A stretch of 64,000 nucleotides of DNA, from positions 139,741 through 203,740 of the forward strand of contig UQWI01000003.1 of NCBI GenBank assembly GCA_900544765.1, in the 5' to 3' direction. The stretch is from an uncultured Eubacteriales bacterium. GTDB taxonomy: Bacteria; Bacillota; Clostridia; Oscillospirales; Oscillospiraceae. Positions within the stretch are counted from its first letter, which is position 1. The number at the start of each line of letters is the position of its first letter. Positions 15,784 through 23,841 of the stretch are shown piece by piece. Position numbers and translations under genes: made by a program. A model generated the notes under the pieces. The model was given only the letters and a program-made list of their open reading frames with translations, did no database searches and was not told the DNA's origin.

Positions 15784-16407
15784 TTACATAATAATACACT
15801 TCTTGGGGCAAACCTCGTGGCAGGTGCCACAGCCGATGCACTTCTCCTCGTCGAGCGTCCACGTCTTGGCGGCGCGGTCGACTGTTATGGCTCCGGCGGG
15901 GCACTTCTTGGCGCAGAGGGTGCAGTAGACGCACTTGCTCGGGTCACTGACGGGCAGGCCGTCGTCGCGCGGCTGCACGGCCGGGGCCTCAGGCTCGGCC
16001 CGGCAGGACTCGGCGGCGGGGGCCGCGGGCTTCTTGGGCGCGGGCTTCTTCTTGAGGTAGGTGCCCTCGACCACCAGCTCGCTCTCGTCGCGCGCCACCA
16101 TGTGGTAGTCGGTCGTGAGCTCGATGGCGTTCTTGACGCAGAAGTCGGCGCAGTTGGCGCAGAAGGTGCACGAGCCGAGGAAGAAGCGGCGGGTTATGAG
16201 CTGCCCCTCCTCCGTATCCACGGCGGTGGTGCTGATGGCGCCGCCGGCGCAGACCCGCTCGCACATGCCGCAGGAGATGCACTTGTCGGCGTGAAAGACG
16301 ATCCTGCCCCTGTAGCCCTCGGGAGCCGGGGCGTCAGCCGCGGGGTATTTCTCAGTGCTGGGCTTGGAGAAGAGCTGCGTCACGGCCTCTTTGATGAAAG
16401 GCAGCAT
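15784..16407 (-). CDS. Hydrogenase ferredoxin-type subunit (NuoI/MbhN-like) with four [4Fe-4S] motifs
   Basis: 207-residue electron-transfer subunit at the peripheral arm of the membrane hydrogenase. Two cluster motifs in the first half, CISCGMCERVC (near residue 37) and CTFCANCADFC (near 75), match the NuoI/MbhN domain. After a Pro/Ala/Lys-rich linker (about 118-148) come two more, CVYCTLCAKKC (near 158) and CIGCGTCHEVC (near 188). Usual family members are near 130-180 residues with two clusters, so the C-terminal ferredoxin domain is an addition, perhaps the docking site for ferredoxin. Starts immediately after the NuoB-like gene. Confidence 0.88.
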   Translation of the reverse strand: MLPFIKEAVTQLFSKPSTEKYPAADAPAPEGYRGRIVFHADKCISCGMCERVCAGGAISTTAVDTEEGQLITRRFFLGSCTFCANCADFCVKNAIELTTDYHMVARDESELVVEGTYLKKKPAPKKPAAPAAESCRAEPEAPAVQPRDDGLPVSDPSKCVYCTLCAKKCPAGAITVDRAAKTWTLDEEKCIGCGTCHEVCPKKCIIM

Positions 16408-16848
16408 TTACTTCGCCCCCCTTTTCTCTTTGAGTATCTTCGCCGCGAGCGCAAGGCCGTCGATGATGGCCTCCGGCTTGGGGGCGCAGCCCGCGATGGA
16501 GACGTCTATGGGCACGTATTTGTCCAGGGGACCGGCCACGGAGTAGCTGCCCTTGAACACGTTGCAGCTGCGCGGGCAGGAGCCGAGCGTGACTATGACG
16601 CGCGGTTCCGGCACCTGCTCTATGGTGCGCAGGACGCGATCCAGGCTCTGCACGGTGACGGGGCCGCTGACCACGACGATGTCTGCGTGGCGCGGGGTGC
16701 CTGCCAGCTTGAAGCCCAGCCGCTCGGCGTCGTAGCGCGGCGTGAGCACGGCGACAAGCTCTATGTCGCAGCCGTTGCAGCTTCCCGCGTTGATGTGGAA
16801 GAGCCAGGGCGACTTGCCGGCCGCCTTGTCGACTAACTTTTTAAACAT
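16408..16848 (-). CDS. [NiFe]-hydrogenase small subunit (NuoB/MbhJ/EchC-like)
   Basis: 146-residue small subunit carrying the proximal [4Fe-4S] cluster. The cluster ligands are visible: SCNGCDIE (near residues 23-30), the Cys of LGSCPRSC (near 91) and the Cys of AGCAPKPEAI (near 121). This is the short form typical of group 4 energy-converting hydrogenases and complex I NuoB, lacking the other clusters of uptake hydrogenases. It sits between the NuoH-like membrane anchor and the ferredoxin-type subunit, with only 0-11 bp spacing, so it is part of the same transcript. Confidence 0.92.
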   Translation of the reverse strand: MFKKLVDKAAGKSPWLFHINAGSCNGCDIELVAVLTPRYDAERLGFKLAGTPRHADIVVVSGPVTVQSLDRVLRTIEQVPEPRVIVTLGSCPRSCNVFKGSYSVAGPLDKYVPIDVSIAGCAPKPEAIIDGLALAAKILKEKRGAK

Positions 16849-16859
16849 ACCGACCCTCC

Positions 16860-17819
16860 CTAGCAGAACCAGACCAGCAGCAGGCTTATTAGCGCCAGCC
16901 CGCTGACCACGGTCCAGAAGAATTTGAAGAGCTGCTCGACCCTGAAGCGCGCCGTTATGGCGTGCAGCAGCGACATGCAGACCAGCGTAACCACGGTGCA
17001 GAACGCCAGCGTTATTATGACGTCCAGCCAGAGCATGCCCGTCGTTATGCCGCCGAGGAACAGCGCGCAGAACAGCGCCGTCATAACGAACATCTTCACG
17101 GCGTGCGAGAGCTTGAACACCGCCAGCGGGGCGCCCGAGTACTCGACCAGGGGGCCTTCGCAGATTTCCGTCTCGGCCTCGCCCACGTCAAACGGCTGCT
17201 GTCCCACCTCGCAGGGGACAACCAGCAGCATGGCTATCGCAGCCGGGATCAGCCTCCAGTCGAGGATGAACGGGTCGAGGAGGTACTGCGCCAGGGTTAT
17301 TTGTCCCAGCGAGAAGGTCACGCCCATCCCGGCTGTGGCGGCTCTGCCGACGGCCAAAAAAATGAGTATCAGCGGGAGCTCGTAGCTCATTATGGCGACC
17401 ATCGTGCGCGACGAGCCCACGCCCGCGAAGGGCGAACCGGAGGCGCTGCCTCCGAGTATCATGGCCAGCGTGGGTATGGTCATCAGGTAGAGTATTACCA
17501 CCGTGTCGCCGTTCACGCCGAAGGCCTGGTAGCCGCCGATGGGTATGAACAGCACGGTCACGACGAGGCTCGCCAGTCCCAGCCAGGGCGCAGCCAGGAA
17601 GGTGGTGCGCGCGGCCGTGTCCGGCACGATGCACTCCTTGCCCATCAGCTTGAGGAAGTCCCAGGCCGGCTGGGTTATGGGCGGCCCCTTGCGCTTTTGC
17701 ATGCGCGCCACGACCTTGCGGTCTATGCCGGCCAGCCACAGCCCGAACAGGCAGGTGAACAGCAGCCCGGGGAAGATGAGGATGTTGACTGCGTAAATCA
17801 AGATGTCAATAATATCCAT
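16860..17819 (-). CDS. Hydrogenase membrane anchor subunit (NuoH/MbhM-like)
   Basis: 319-residue membrane protein with about eight helices, homologous to complex I subunit 1. The conserved family stretch CEVGQQPFDVGEAETEICEG (near residues 202-221) is present, which in NuoH forms the acidic cavity near the quinone site and in hydrogenases links cluster reduction to ion pumping. Starts 12 bp after the large antiporter-like subunit. It anchors the NuoB- and NuoD-like subunits to the Mrp-type membrane arm. Confidence 0.93.
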   Translation of the reverse strand: MDIIDILIYAVNILIFPGLLFTCLFGLWLAGIDRKVVARMQKRKGPPITQPAWDFLKLMGKECIVPDTAARTTFLAAPWLGLASLVVTVLFIPIGGYQAFGVNGDTVVILYLMTIPTLAMILGGSASGSPFAGVGSSRTMVAIMSYELPLILIFLAVGRAATAGMGVTFSLGQITLAQYLLDPFILDWRLIPAAIAMLLVVPCEVGQQPFDVGEAETEICEGPLVEYSGAPLAVFKLSHAVKMFVMTALFCALFLGGITTGMLWLDVIITLAFCTVVTLVCMSLLHAITARFRVEQLFKFFWTVVSGLALISLLLVWFC

Positions 17820-17831
17820 AGTCAGCCCTCC

Positions 17832-19748
17832 TCACAGTACGAACACGAAGCAGTAGGCGATTATAACGGCCGTCGCCGTCACGCCCCAGAGCACATAGTC
17901 GTTAGTCACGCCCGTGTGTACGCGCGACACGAAGCCCAGGTAGTGCCTCAGATTGTGCTTGAAGCCCCAGAAGAGGTCACCGCCGGAGATGTGCGAATAC
18001 TCGGCCTGCTCGCCGCCGAAGAACACGGCGTGCTTGCTGTCTCCCTCCTGCCCGGCGGCGCGGTTGGAGCGGCCCATGAGCGAGCAGAGGAACAGCGCGG
18101 CCAGCGCCACGACGAACAGGATAAGCCAGCTTATAGGCTGCCAGGCGCCTATCGCGGTCAGCCTTCCGTCCATGAGCGGGGCCGTGCTCGCCAGGTGTTC
18201 GGCGGCGTAGCCGCTGCCCATCGCGGTGTCGATGTACGGCACGGTGTTGTACACAGCGTTCGTGGCGGGGATGATGATGTAGTTGAGCATCAGGTTCGGG
18301 AACAGTCCCGTCAGCAGGCAGAGCGCGGCGAGTATCCACATCGGTATGCGCATACCCAGCGGCGGGTCCTTCACGTCGGCCAGCTCCGGCCGGCTCTGTC
18401 CGAAGAACACGCTGTGTCCCACCTTGATGAAGCTGGCCAGCGTGAGCACGCTGGTGACGACGCACACCACGGTGACGAGCGCGTAGCCTATGCTGCCCGT
18501 CTCCGCGGCCTTCTCGAACGTGGCCTGGTAGATGAGCCACTTGGAGTAGAAGCCGTTGAACGGCGGTATGCCGCTTATGGAAAACGCGCCTATCAAAAAC
18601 AGTACCGTGGTCTTGGGCATCTTCCGCGCCAGGCCGCCGAGGTTCTCAAGGTAGGTGGTGCCGGTGGCGTACAGCACGCTGCCGGCGGTGAGGAACAGCA
18701 GGCCCTTGAACAGTGTATGGTTGATGGCGTGGTACAGTCCGCCCGCGATGCCCAGCGCAGTGCACAGACCCAGGCTGGTGAGGACATAGCCTATCTGGCT
18801 TATTGAGTGGAAGGCCAGCAGGCGCTTGAAGTCGTGCTGGTTTAGCGCCATGGTCACGCACACGAACATGCTCAGGCAGCCGATAAAGACCACCATTGTC
18901 TGCACGCTGGAGAGCCCCATCGTGCGGAACAGGAAGTAGCTCACTCGGATGATGCCGTACACGCCCGTCTTGGTGAACACGCCGGATATGAGCACCGAGA
19001 CGCTGCTCGGCGCCGCGCCGTGCGCGTCGGCTGCGATGGGGTGGAACGGGAACATGAAGCTCTTGCAGCCGAAGCCCGCAAAGAGCAGGGCGAAGGCCAG
19101 CACCGTCGTGGGGTTGAGGTTGTCGGGGAGTATCGCGCTTATCTGAGCCAGGTTCAGCGTGTGGCACTGCGCGTAGACAAGCGCCGTGCCCAGCAGCGCG
19201 CAGGTGGAGCCTATGGAGCCGACCACCAGGTACTTGAACGCCGCCTCCCTGGCGTTAGGGTTCCAGGTGCGGAAGGCCGTCAGGCCGACCGCAGCGAAGG
19301 TCATGACCTCGAGCATGACGTAGATGTTGAAGAGGTCGCCCGAGAGGACGATGCCCAGCACGCCGCCGGAGAGCATCAGGTACAGCGTGAAGTAGCTGCC
19401 CCTGGCGTCGTCCTGCCTTATGTACTGGTAGGAGTAGAAGCAGGAGCAGGCCACGGCGATGGTGACAAGCAGGCCGAAGAACAGGCTCAACGCGTCGACC
19501 TCTATCGCTATGCCTATGGCGTAGCCCTCGACAGGCTCCCAGTTGCCCATCCAGTAGACGATTATCTCGCCGTCCACCATAACGGGCTTTACCAGCAGCG
19601 CGAGCAGCGTGAAGGCTATCAGCACGGCGCAGCCGGCTATGATGTTCCTCGCGCGCTCGTGCTTACCTACCAGCGTCACAAGGAAGGCGCCGACAAACAG
19701 CGTCATTATGGCCAGCACGGGGAAGTGCATGTAGACGTCGTAGTTCAT
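17832..19748 (-). CDS. Antiporter-like ion-pumping subunit (MrpD/NuoM/MbhH-like), long form
   Basis: 638-residue proton/sodium-translocating subunit with about 14 helices in the core plus a C-terminal extension. The conserved Glu of TM5 lies in the segment NIYVMLEVMTFAAVGL, and the RLLAFHSISQIGYV segment carries the conserved His/Ser-Gln block. Mbh and Mrp D subunits are usually near 500 residues; the last 100 or so here include a charged loop and a final helix, which may correspond to a fused MbhI-like lateral helix subunit. ATG 19748 overlaps the MrpC-like stop (ATGA). Confidence 0.9.
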   Translation of the reverse strand: MNYDVYMHFPVLAIMTLFVGAFLVTLVGKHERARNIIAGCAVLIAFTLLALLVKPVMVDGEIIVYWMGNWEPVEGYAIGIAIEVDALSLFFGLLVTIAVACSCFYSYQYIRQDDARGSYFTLYLMLSGGVLGIVLSGDLFNIYVMLEVMTFAAVGLTAFRTWNPNAREAAFKYLVVGSIGSTCALLGTALVYAQCHTLNLAQISAILPDNLNPTTVLAFALLFAGFGCKSFMFPFHPIAADAHGAAPSSVSVLISGVFTKTGVYGIIRVSYFLFRTMGLSSVQTMVVFIGCLSMFVCVTMALNQHDFKRLLAFHSISQIGYVLTSLGLCTALGIAGGLYHAINHTLFKGLLFLTAGSVLYATGTTYLENLGGLARKMPKTTVLFLIGAFSISGIPPFNGFYSKWLIYQATFEKAAETGSIGYALVTVVCVVTSVLTLASFIKVGHSVFFGQSRPELADVKDPPLGMRIPMWILAALCLLTGLFPNLMLNYIIIPATNAVYNTVPYIDTAMGSGYAAEHLASTAPLMDGRLTAIGAWQPISWLILFVVALAALFLCSLMGRSNRAAGQEGDSKHAVFFGGEQAEYSHISGGDLFWGFKHNLRHYLGFVSRVHTGVTNDYVLWGVTATAVIIAYCFVFVL

Positions 19749-20095
19749 CCGTGCAGCCTCCTTATCTCATGCGAGTCGACCGTGCCGTACTCCTTGTAGA
19801 TGCGCACACACAGCGCAAGCGCCATGGCCGTCACGCAGGCGCCTATGACTATGCTCGTCAGCGTCAGCGCCTGGGGCACGGGGTCTACGAAGTACATGCC
19901 GCTGGTCAGCTCGCCGAAGGTGAATATGGGTGCGGTGCCGCCCTCGTTGAAGCCGATGGAGACTATCATCAGGTTCAGGCCGTAGTCCACGATGCCCATG
20001 CCGACGACTATCTTGATGATATCGCGCTTGGTTATCATAGCGTAGAAGCCTATGACGATGAGGGCTATAGCGCCTATGTAGTTGGCCAGCATCAT
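19745..20095 (-). CDS. Antiporter subunit C-like (MrpC/NuoK/MbhG)
   Basis: 116-residue protein with three transmembrane helices, matching the NuoK/MrpC/MnhC family in length. In-membrane acidic residues typical of this family are hard to place by eye, but the topology and position are clear. Start and stop overlap the neighbouring genes by ATGA (20092-20095 and 19745-19748), so translation is coupled. Part of the ion-translocating arm of the hydrogenase. Confidence 0.9.
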   Translation of the reverse strand: MMLANYIGAIALIVIGFYAMITKRDIIKIVVGMGIVDYGLNLMIVSIGFNEGGTAPIFTFGELTSGMYFVDPVPQALTLTSIVIGACVTAMALALCVRIYKEYGTVDSHEIRRLHG

Positions 20096-20598
20096 TTGGA
20101 CGCGCCCCCTTCCTCATGCTCGGTGGTGGTGATGGTGCCGTCGTGCTCGTCGTCCTCGCCCGTCGCCAGCAGGGCGATGATGAGCAGCAGCAGGAAGCCG
20201 ACGCCCGTCAGCACCTTGAAGCCGACGGAGTAGTTCATCAGCGAGATAGTGCCGGCGCTCCACAGGTCGCCTATCTCGCCGCTGTCCCAGAGGATGTTGC
20301 GGCAGAAGTTGTATCCGGCGAAGATGCCCAGCATGGCAAACAGAACGTATGCTAGGGCGCCCACGGCCTCCAGCTTGTGCATGCGCTCCATGTTCAGCGC
20401 CGTGGCCACGCCTCGGAAGCCGTAGCCCAGGTAGAGCAGCAGCACGCCGCTGGCCGCCAGGACGCCGCCCTGGAAGCCGCCGCCGGGGCTGATGTTGCCG
20501 TGGAGGATGACGTAGAAGCCCAGCACCAGCGCAATGGGCAGATAGCTGTCCGCGAGGCTCCTGACTATCAGGTCATCGCGTTTCCAGTTCTTTTTCAC
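20092..20598 (-). CDS. Antiporter subunit B-like (MrpB/MnhB/MbhF)
   Basis: 168-residue MnhB-domain membrane protein with four helices. The conserved loop HGNISPGGGFQGGVLAA near residues 33-49 is the family signature. I chose the GTG at 20598, which overlaps the TGA of the preceding gene and has GGGAGGGCGG ahead of it, rather than the slightly longer frame. The C-terminus is a charged His/Glu/Asp tail (GEDDEHDG). Couples to the MrpC-like gene by ATGA. Confidence 0.9.
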   Translation of the reverse strand: MKKNWKRDDLIVRSLADSYLPIALVLGFYVILHGNISPGGGFQGGVLAASGVLLLYLGYGFRGVATALNMERMHKLEAVGALAYVLFAMLGIFAGYNFCRNILWDSGEIGDLWSAGTISLMNYSVGFKVLTGVGFLLLLIIALLATGEDDEHDGTITTTEHEEGGASK

Positions 20599-20948
20599 TT
20601 CTTGCCGCCCTCCCATCTGTCGCGCTTGCGCCGGAGTATGACGGTCGCGCCGGTTATGGCGATGAGCAGGACGAAGCTCTCGCCCAGGGTGTCGTAGCCT
20701 CGGAAGTCGAAGACTATGGCGGTGACGTTGTTGACAGCGTGGGTCTTGGCCAGGTTCTCCTGGACCATGATGCTGGCCACGCCGTCGGGGTTCGACGTGT
20801 CGTAGTCCTCGGGGTTCTGCTGCAGCTCATACACGTCGGTTCCGCGCCCGTCGTAGGTGATGGGGATGTTGTTCTGCATATAGGCCACGGAGTAGATTCC
20901 GACGCCCAGGATGATTATGAGCGAGATAGCCATTATCAGCTTTTTCAC
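20595..20948 (-). CDS. Hydrogenase subunit MbhE-like (MrpA C-terminal/MrpB N-terminal type)
   Basis: 117-residue membrane protein with one N-terminal helix (LIMAISLIIILGVGIYSVAY), an extracytoplasmic loop of about 45 residues, and a second helical pair around ESFVLLIAITGATVIL. This layout matches the MbhE subunit, which represents a fragment of the Mrp A/B junction (DUF4040-MrpB N-terminal region), including the typical FDFRGYDTLGE motif near residue 88. The GTG start at 20948 overlaps the TGA of the MbhD-like gene; the longer frame upstream is antisense noise. Confidence 0.82.
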   Translation of the reverse strand: MKKLIMAISLIIILGVGIYSVAYMQNNIPITYDGRGTDVYELQQNPEDYDTSNPDGVASIMVQENLAKTHAVNNVTAIVFDFRGYDTLGESFVLLIAITGATVILRRKRDRWEGGKK

Positions 20949-21205
20949 TTCTCGTCCTCCCCCTTTCCGCCGGTCTTGCGCAGCGCCACGACGAAGATTA
21001 TCGTCGTGAGCACGACGCCGACGGCCGCCTCGGCTATGGCCACGTCCGGCGCCTGGAGCATTATGAACTCCAGCGAGACGAAGGCGCCGCAGCCGGCCAT
21101 GCATATGATGCTCGAGAGCGTGCGCTTGACCGTCACGGTCAGCACGGCGCAGACGACTATGCCGAGAATGATAAGCGTATTGAGGATGTATACCGGGGTT
21201 ATCAT
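20945..21205 (-). CDS. Hydrogenase subunit MbhD-like (DUF4040, MrpA C-terminal domain)
   Basis: 86-residue protein with three helices and the conserved core LQAPDVAIAEAAVGV (near residues 50-64), the diagnostic segment of the MrpA C-terminal/MbhD (DUF4040) family. The acidic residues there lie in the ion path. Start ATG 21205 overlaps the MrpG-like stop by ATGA. A free-standing MbhD, instead of a complete MrpA, marks the cluster as Mbh-type rather than a stand-alone Mrp antiporter. Confidence 0.88.
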   Translation of the reverse strand: MITPVYILNTLIILGIVVCAVLTVTVKRTLSSIICMAGCGAFVSLEFIMLQAPDVAIAEAAVGVVLTTIIFVVALRKTGGKGEDEK

Positions 21206-21627
21206 GCCTGCTCACCCTCCTTTTCCACCGCAGGGAGCCCGGCGGCGGCTTCCTCGCCCGCCTCCGTCTCCGGCTCCGCACACGCCTCGGGGTCTGCCAG
21301 GTCGTCGATGACCAGCTCGCGCTGCGGCCTGATGCCTATCCTGTAGGCCGCGCGAGCTATCGCGTGCCCGCCGACGGGGTTGGCCAGCACGGTCAGCACG
21401 CCTATCACGACCACCTTCGCCGCGCTGCCCCAGCTGTGCATGACGAAGATGCAGTACAGCAGCGCGCCTATCAGCGTCAGCAGCACGCCCAGCGTGGTTA
21501 TGTTGGTGGAGCTCTGCATACGCGAGAAGGTGTCCGGCATGCGCACTATACCCACCGCGCCGGCCAGGGCGAAGAAGCAGCCGCCGAGGATGAATATGTC
21601 GATGATAACTCTGAGCACGATGTTCAT
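21202..21627 (-). CDS. Antiporter subunit G-like (MrpG/MnhG/MbhC)
   Basis: 141-residue membrane protein with three helices in the first 100 residues, matching MnhG/PhaG, including the RMPDTFSRMQSSTN segment (near residues 29-42) that is highly typical. The C-terminal 40 residues are an acidic, Ala/Glu-rich tail not seen in most relatives and probably disordered. ATGA overlap with the MrpF-like gene upstream and with the MbhD-like gene downstream. Confidence 0.92.
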   Translation of the reverse strand: MNIVLRVIIDIFILGGCFFALAGAVGIVRMPDTFSRMQSSTNITTLGVLLTLIGALLYCIFVMHSWGSAAKVVVIGVLTVLANPVGGHAIARAAYRIGIRPQRELVIDDLADPEACAEPETEAGEEAAAGLPAVEKEGEQA

Positions 21628-21878
21628 AGCGTCCCCTCCAGATACTTGCCGATGAGCACCTGGCTCAGGAAGCCCAGTATGGCGGTGACTATCGCTATGT
21701 CAAGGTAGATGCCGCGCCCGGAGTACATGGCCACAAGCACCAGCGCCATGTCCGTCAGCACGTCCACGCAGTCGCCCGCCACGACCCTGTCGGGGGCCGA
21801 GGGCCCCTTTATCAGCCGCCATATGACTATGAAGCAGCACAGCACATAGAAGATGGCAAAGTAAACAAGCTCGATCAT
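21624..21878 (-). CDS. Antiporter subunit F-like (MrpF/MnhF/MbhB)
   Basis: 84-residue protein with three helices, matching MrpF; the family block KGPSAPDRVVAGDCVDV lies near residues 23-39. I chose ATG 21878, which overlaps the preceding TGA as ATGA and has GAGGAGG 8 bp upstream; earlier in-frame ATGs at 21884 and 21899 are too close to or ahead of that site. In B. subtilis MrpF takes part in cholate/Na+ efflux, here it is a membrane-arm subunit. Confidence 0.9.
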   Translation of the reverse strand: MIELVYFAIFYVLCCFIVIWRLIKGPSAPDRVVAGDCVDVLTDMALVLVAMYSGRGIYLDIAIVTAILGFLSQVLIGKYLEGTL

Positions 21879-22402
21879 TGCCATATCCTCCTCACCCATT
21901 TTTCCATGCGTCCCTTGATGGCGTCGCCGGCGGCCTCACGGTCCGTCTCCTGCACGTCTATCCAGTGGATGTAGTACCAGGTCCGGCCCTGCCGCTCGTC
22001 TATGTCCATCGTGATGGTACCGGGCGTGAGAGTGATGGAGTTGGCCAGCATGGTCTTGCCGTACTCGGTGGGGACGTCCACCGGGACCCTGACTATCCCC
22101 GGGTTTATGTTCAGCTTGGGGCTGAGCGAGCGCTTGGCCATGTCCCAGTTGGCCTTGAGCAGCTCCCAGGGGAAGATGGCCACACAGTACCAGATGAGGA
22201 TGAACAGGTGCTTGCCAAAGAACCAGTACGGATGCTCGTGCACGAACCAGCGCGCCGAAAACAGCGCCACTCCCGCCGAAACTATAGCCCCTGCGGCCAG
22301 CTCCTGCCACGCGAACGAGCCCGTCAGCAGTATCCAGAAGAAGTAGCACAGCACGAACGTTGCCAGCCACGCGCCGAACGTCGTCTTACGCTTAGTCTCC
22401 AA
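21875..22402 (-). CDS. Antiporter subunit E-like (MrpE/MnhE/MbhA)
   Basis: 175-residue protein with two N-terminal helix pairs and a soluble C-terminal domain, matching MrpE. The conserved TMLANSITLTPGTITMDID stretch (near residues 117-135) is the family signature. It uses a TTG start (22402) placed 6 bp after AGGAGGT (22409-22415). First of the membrane-arm genes, and located after hypA, so an accessory gene interrupts the structural gene order. Confidence 0.9.
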   Translation of the reverse strand: METKRKTTFGAWLATFVLCYFFWILLTGSFAWQELAAGAIVSAGVALFSARWFVHEHPYWFFGKHLFILIWYCVAIFPWELLKANWDMAKRSLSPKLNINPGIVRVPVDVPTEYGKTMLANSITLTPGTITMDIDERQGRTWYYIHWIDVQETDREAAGDAIKGRMEKWVRRIWQ

Positions 22403-22421
22403 ATCGACACCTCCTATTTAT

Positions 22422-22757
22422 TTACTCCACTTCTATCGAATCGATGTAAAACTCCCGGCCGTGCGTGAGCCTGTATCCGGCTCCGCCGCAGCCCGGGCAC
22501 TCAAAGCCCTGAATTTCCCCCGAGTAGCCGCAGTCCGGACACTCTATGGAGGCGGGTATGACGCGGGTCGTGAGCTTCGCCCCCTCGGCGACCGTGCCGG
22601 CCGCGGCGGCGGGGAAGAACTCGAACATGCACTCCGGCACTATCCCGCTCACCGCGCCGACGGCGAGCGCTATGGTCTTCACCCGCGTGAAGCCGTGCTT
22701 TCCGGCCTCCCGCTCGCACACGCTCACGACGTTCTGCATTATAGCCAGCTCGTGCAT
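22422..22757 (-). CDS. hypA: Hydrogenase nickel-insertion protein HypA
   Basis: 111-residue metallochaperone that, with HypB, delivers Ni2+ to the large subunit. The N-terminal nickel site MHE is intact at residues 1-3. The zinc site is formed by two CxxC pairs, CPDC (near residue 73) and CPGC (near 87). It starts 1 bp after the large-subunit stop, which is unusual: hypA is placed inside the structural genes, right beside its client. No hypB is present anywhere in the window. Confidence 0.93.
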   Translation of the reverse strand: MHELAIMQNVVSVCEREAGKHGFTRVKTIALAVGAVSGIVPECMFEFFPAAAAGTVAEGAKLTTRVIPASIECPDCGYSGEIQGFECPGCGGAGYRLTHGREFYIDSIEVE

Positions 22758-22758
22758 G

Positions 22759-23841
22759 TCACCTGTCCAGGCAGGAGAAGCACGGGTCTATGCTCGCTAT
22801 TATCAGTCCGGCGTCGGCCACGGTGTTGCCCCGCAGCATGTGAGGCACGGTGGGCGTGTTCTTGAAGCTCGGCACATGTATGCTCACGCGCTGGTTCATC
22901 TGACCTCCGTTGCCCACGACCAGATAGCTCAGCGCGCCGCGAGGCGCCTCGTGGCGGCCGAGAGCCAGACCCTCTTTTATCTTCGGTATCTTCTTGCCCA
23001 GGTTGATCGGCCCCTCGGGCAGGGTGTCCAGCGCCTGGCGCAGTATCTTTATGCTCTCCACGCACTCGAGCAGGCGCACGACCACGCGGGCGAACACATC
23101 GCAGCTGGGCCACACGGGTACGTCGAAGTCGAAGTCCTCGTAGCAGCAGTACGGCGCGTTGCGGCGCACGTCTATCTTCACGTTCGAGGCCCTGGCGTGC
23201 GGCCCCACCGCGCCGAGGCGTATGGCGTCCTCGGTGGTCATGACGCCCACGCCCTGGGTGCGCATGGCGATGGTCTTGTCGTTCATGCAGATGTCCACGA
23301 TGCGCGCCAGCTCCGGCTCAAACTTGTCGAGCCTGGCGAGGATGTCGCGCCGGAGCTCGTCGGAAATGTCGCGCCTGGCGCCTCCGATGGTCACCATCGA
23401 GTAGTTCACGCGGTTGCCGGACAGCTTCTCCAGCGCGTCCATGATACTCTCGCGCACGTCCCAGGTGTGCATAAACATGCTGTCGTGGCCGATGATGTGG
23501 AAGGCTATGCCCAGCCAGAGCAGGTGCGAGTGCAGCCTCTCCAGCTCGGCGGTGACGACGCGGATGTACTGCCCGCGCTTGGGCGGCTCCGTGCCGTTTA
23601 CGCCCTCGACGGCGAGGGCGTAGCTCAGCGCGTGGGAGTGCGAGCAGATGCCGCACACGCGCTCTACCAGCACCAGCGTCTGTATGGCGTTGCGCTCGGT
23701 ACACAGCTTCTCTATTCCGCGGTGGTTGTAGCCGACAAAGACCTCGGCGTCCTTAATTACCTCTCCCTCGGTGTAGAGCTTGGCGTGTATCGGCTCCTCC
23801 AGCGCCGGGTGGTAGGGGCCTATTGGTACGATATAGCTCAT
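22759..23841 (-). CDS. [NiFe]-hydrogenase large subunit, group 4 (MbhL/EchE/NuoD-like)
   Basis: 360-residue catalytic subunit. Both nickel-ligand pairs are present: RVCGICSHSH (near residues 62-71) and DPCFSC near the end. The protein ends only three residues after the last Cys (CLDR), so there is no C-terminal peptide to be removed by a maturation protease; the same is known for CooH-type group 4 enzymes. Expected reaction: H+ reduction by ferredoxin-derived electrons, reversible, coupled to ion pumping. It starts by overlap with the NuoC-like gene (ATGA) and is followed by hypA. Confidence 0.95.
   Translation of the reverse strand: MSYIVPIGPYHPALEEPIHAKLYTEGEVIKDAEVFVGYNHRGIEKLCTERNAIQTLVLVERVCGICSHSHALSYALAVEGVNGTEPPKRGQYIRVVTAELERLHSHLLWLGIAFHIIGHDSMFMHTWDVRESIMDALEKLSGNRVNYSMVTIGGARRDISDELRRDILARLDKFEPELARIVDICMNDKTIAMRTQGVGVMTTEDAIRLGAVGPHARASNVKIDVRRNAPYCCYEDFDFDVPVWPSCDVFARVVVRLLECVESIKILRQALDTLPEGPINLGKKIPKIKEGLALGRHEAPRGALSYLVVGNGGQMNQRVSIHVPSFKNTPTVPHMLRGNTVADAGLIIASIDPCFSCLDR

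Noticed and set aside
16962..18806. Plus-strand 614-residue frame opposite the hydrogenase genes
   Set aside because: Antisense shadow in GC-rich DNA; rich in Arg, His, Gln and Gly, with no domain, and the minus-strand frames match known families along the full length.
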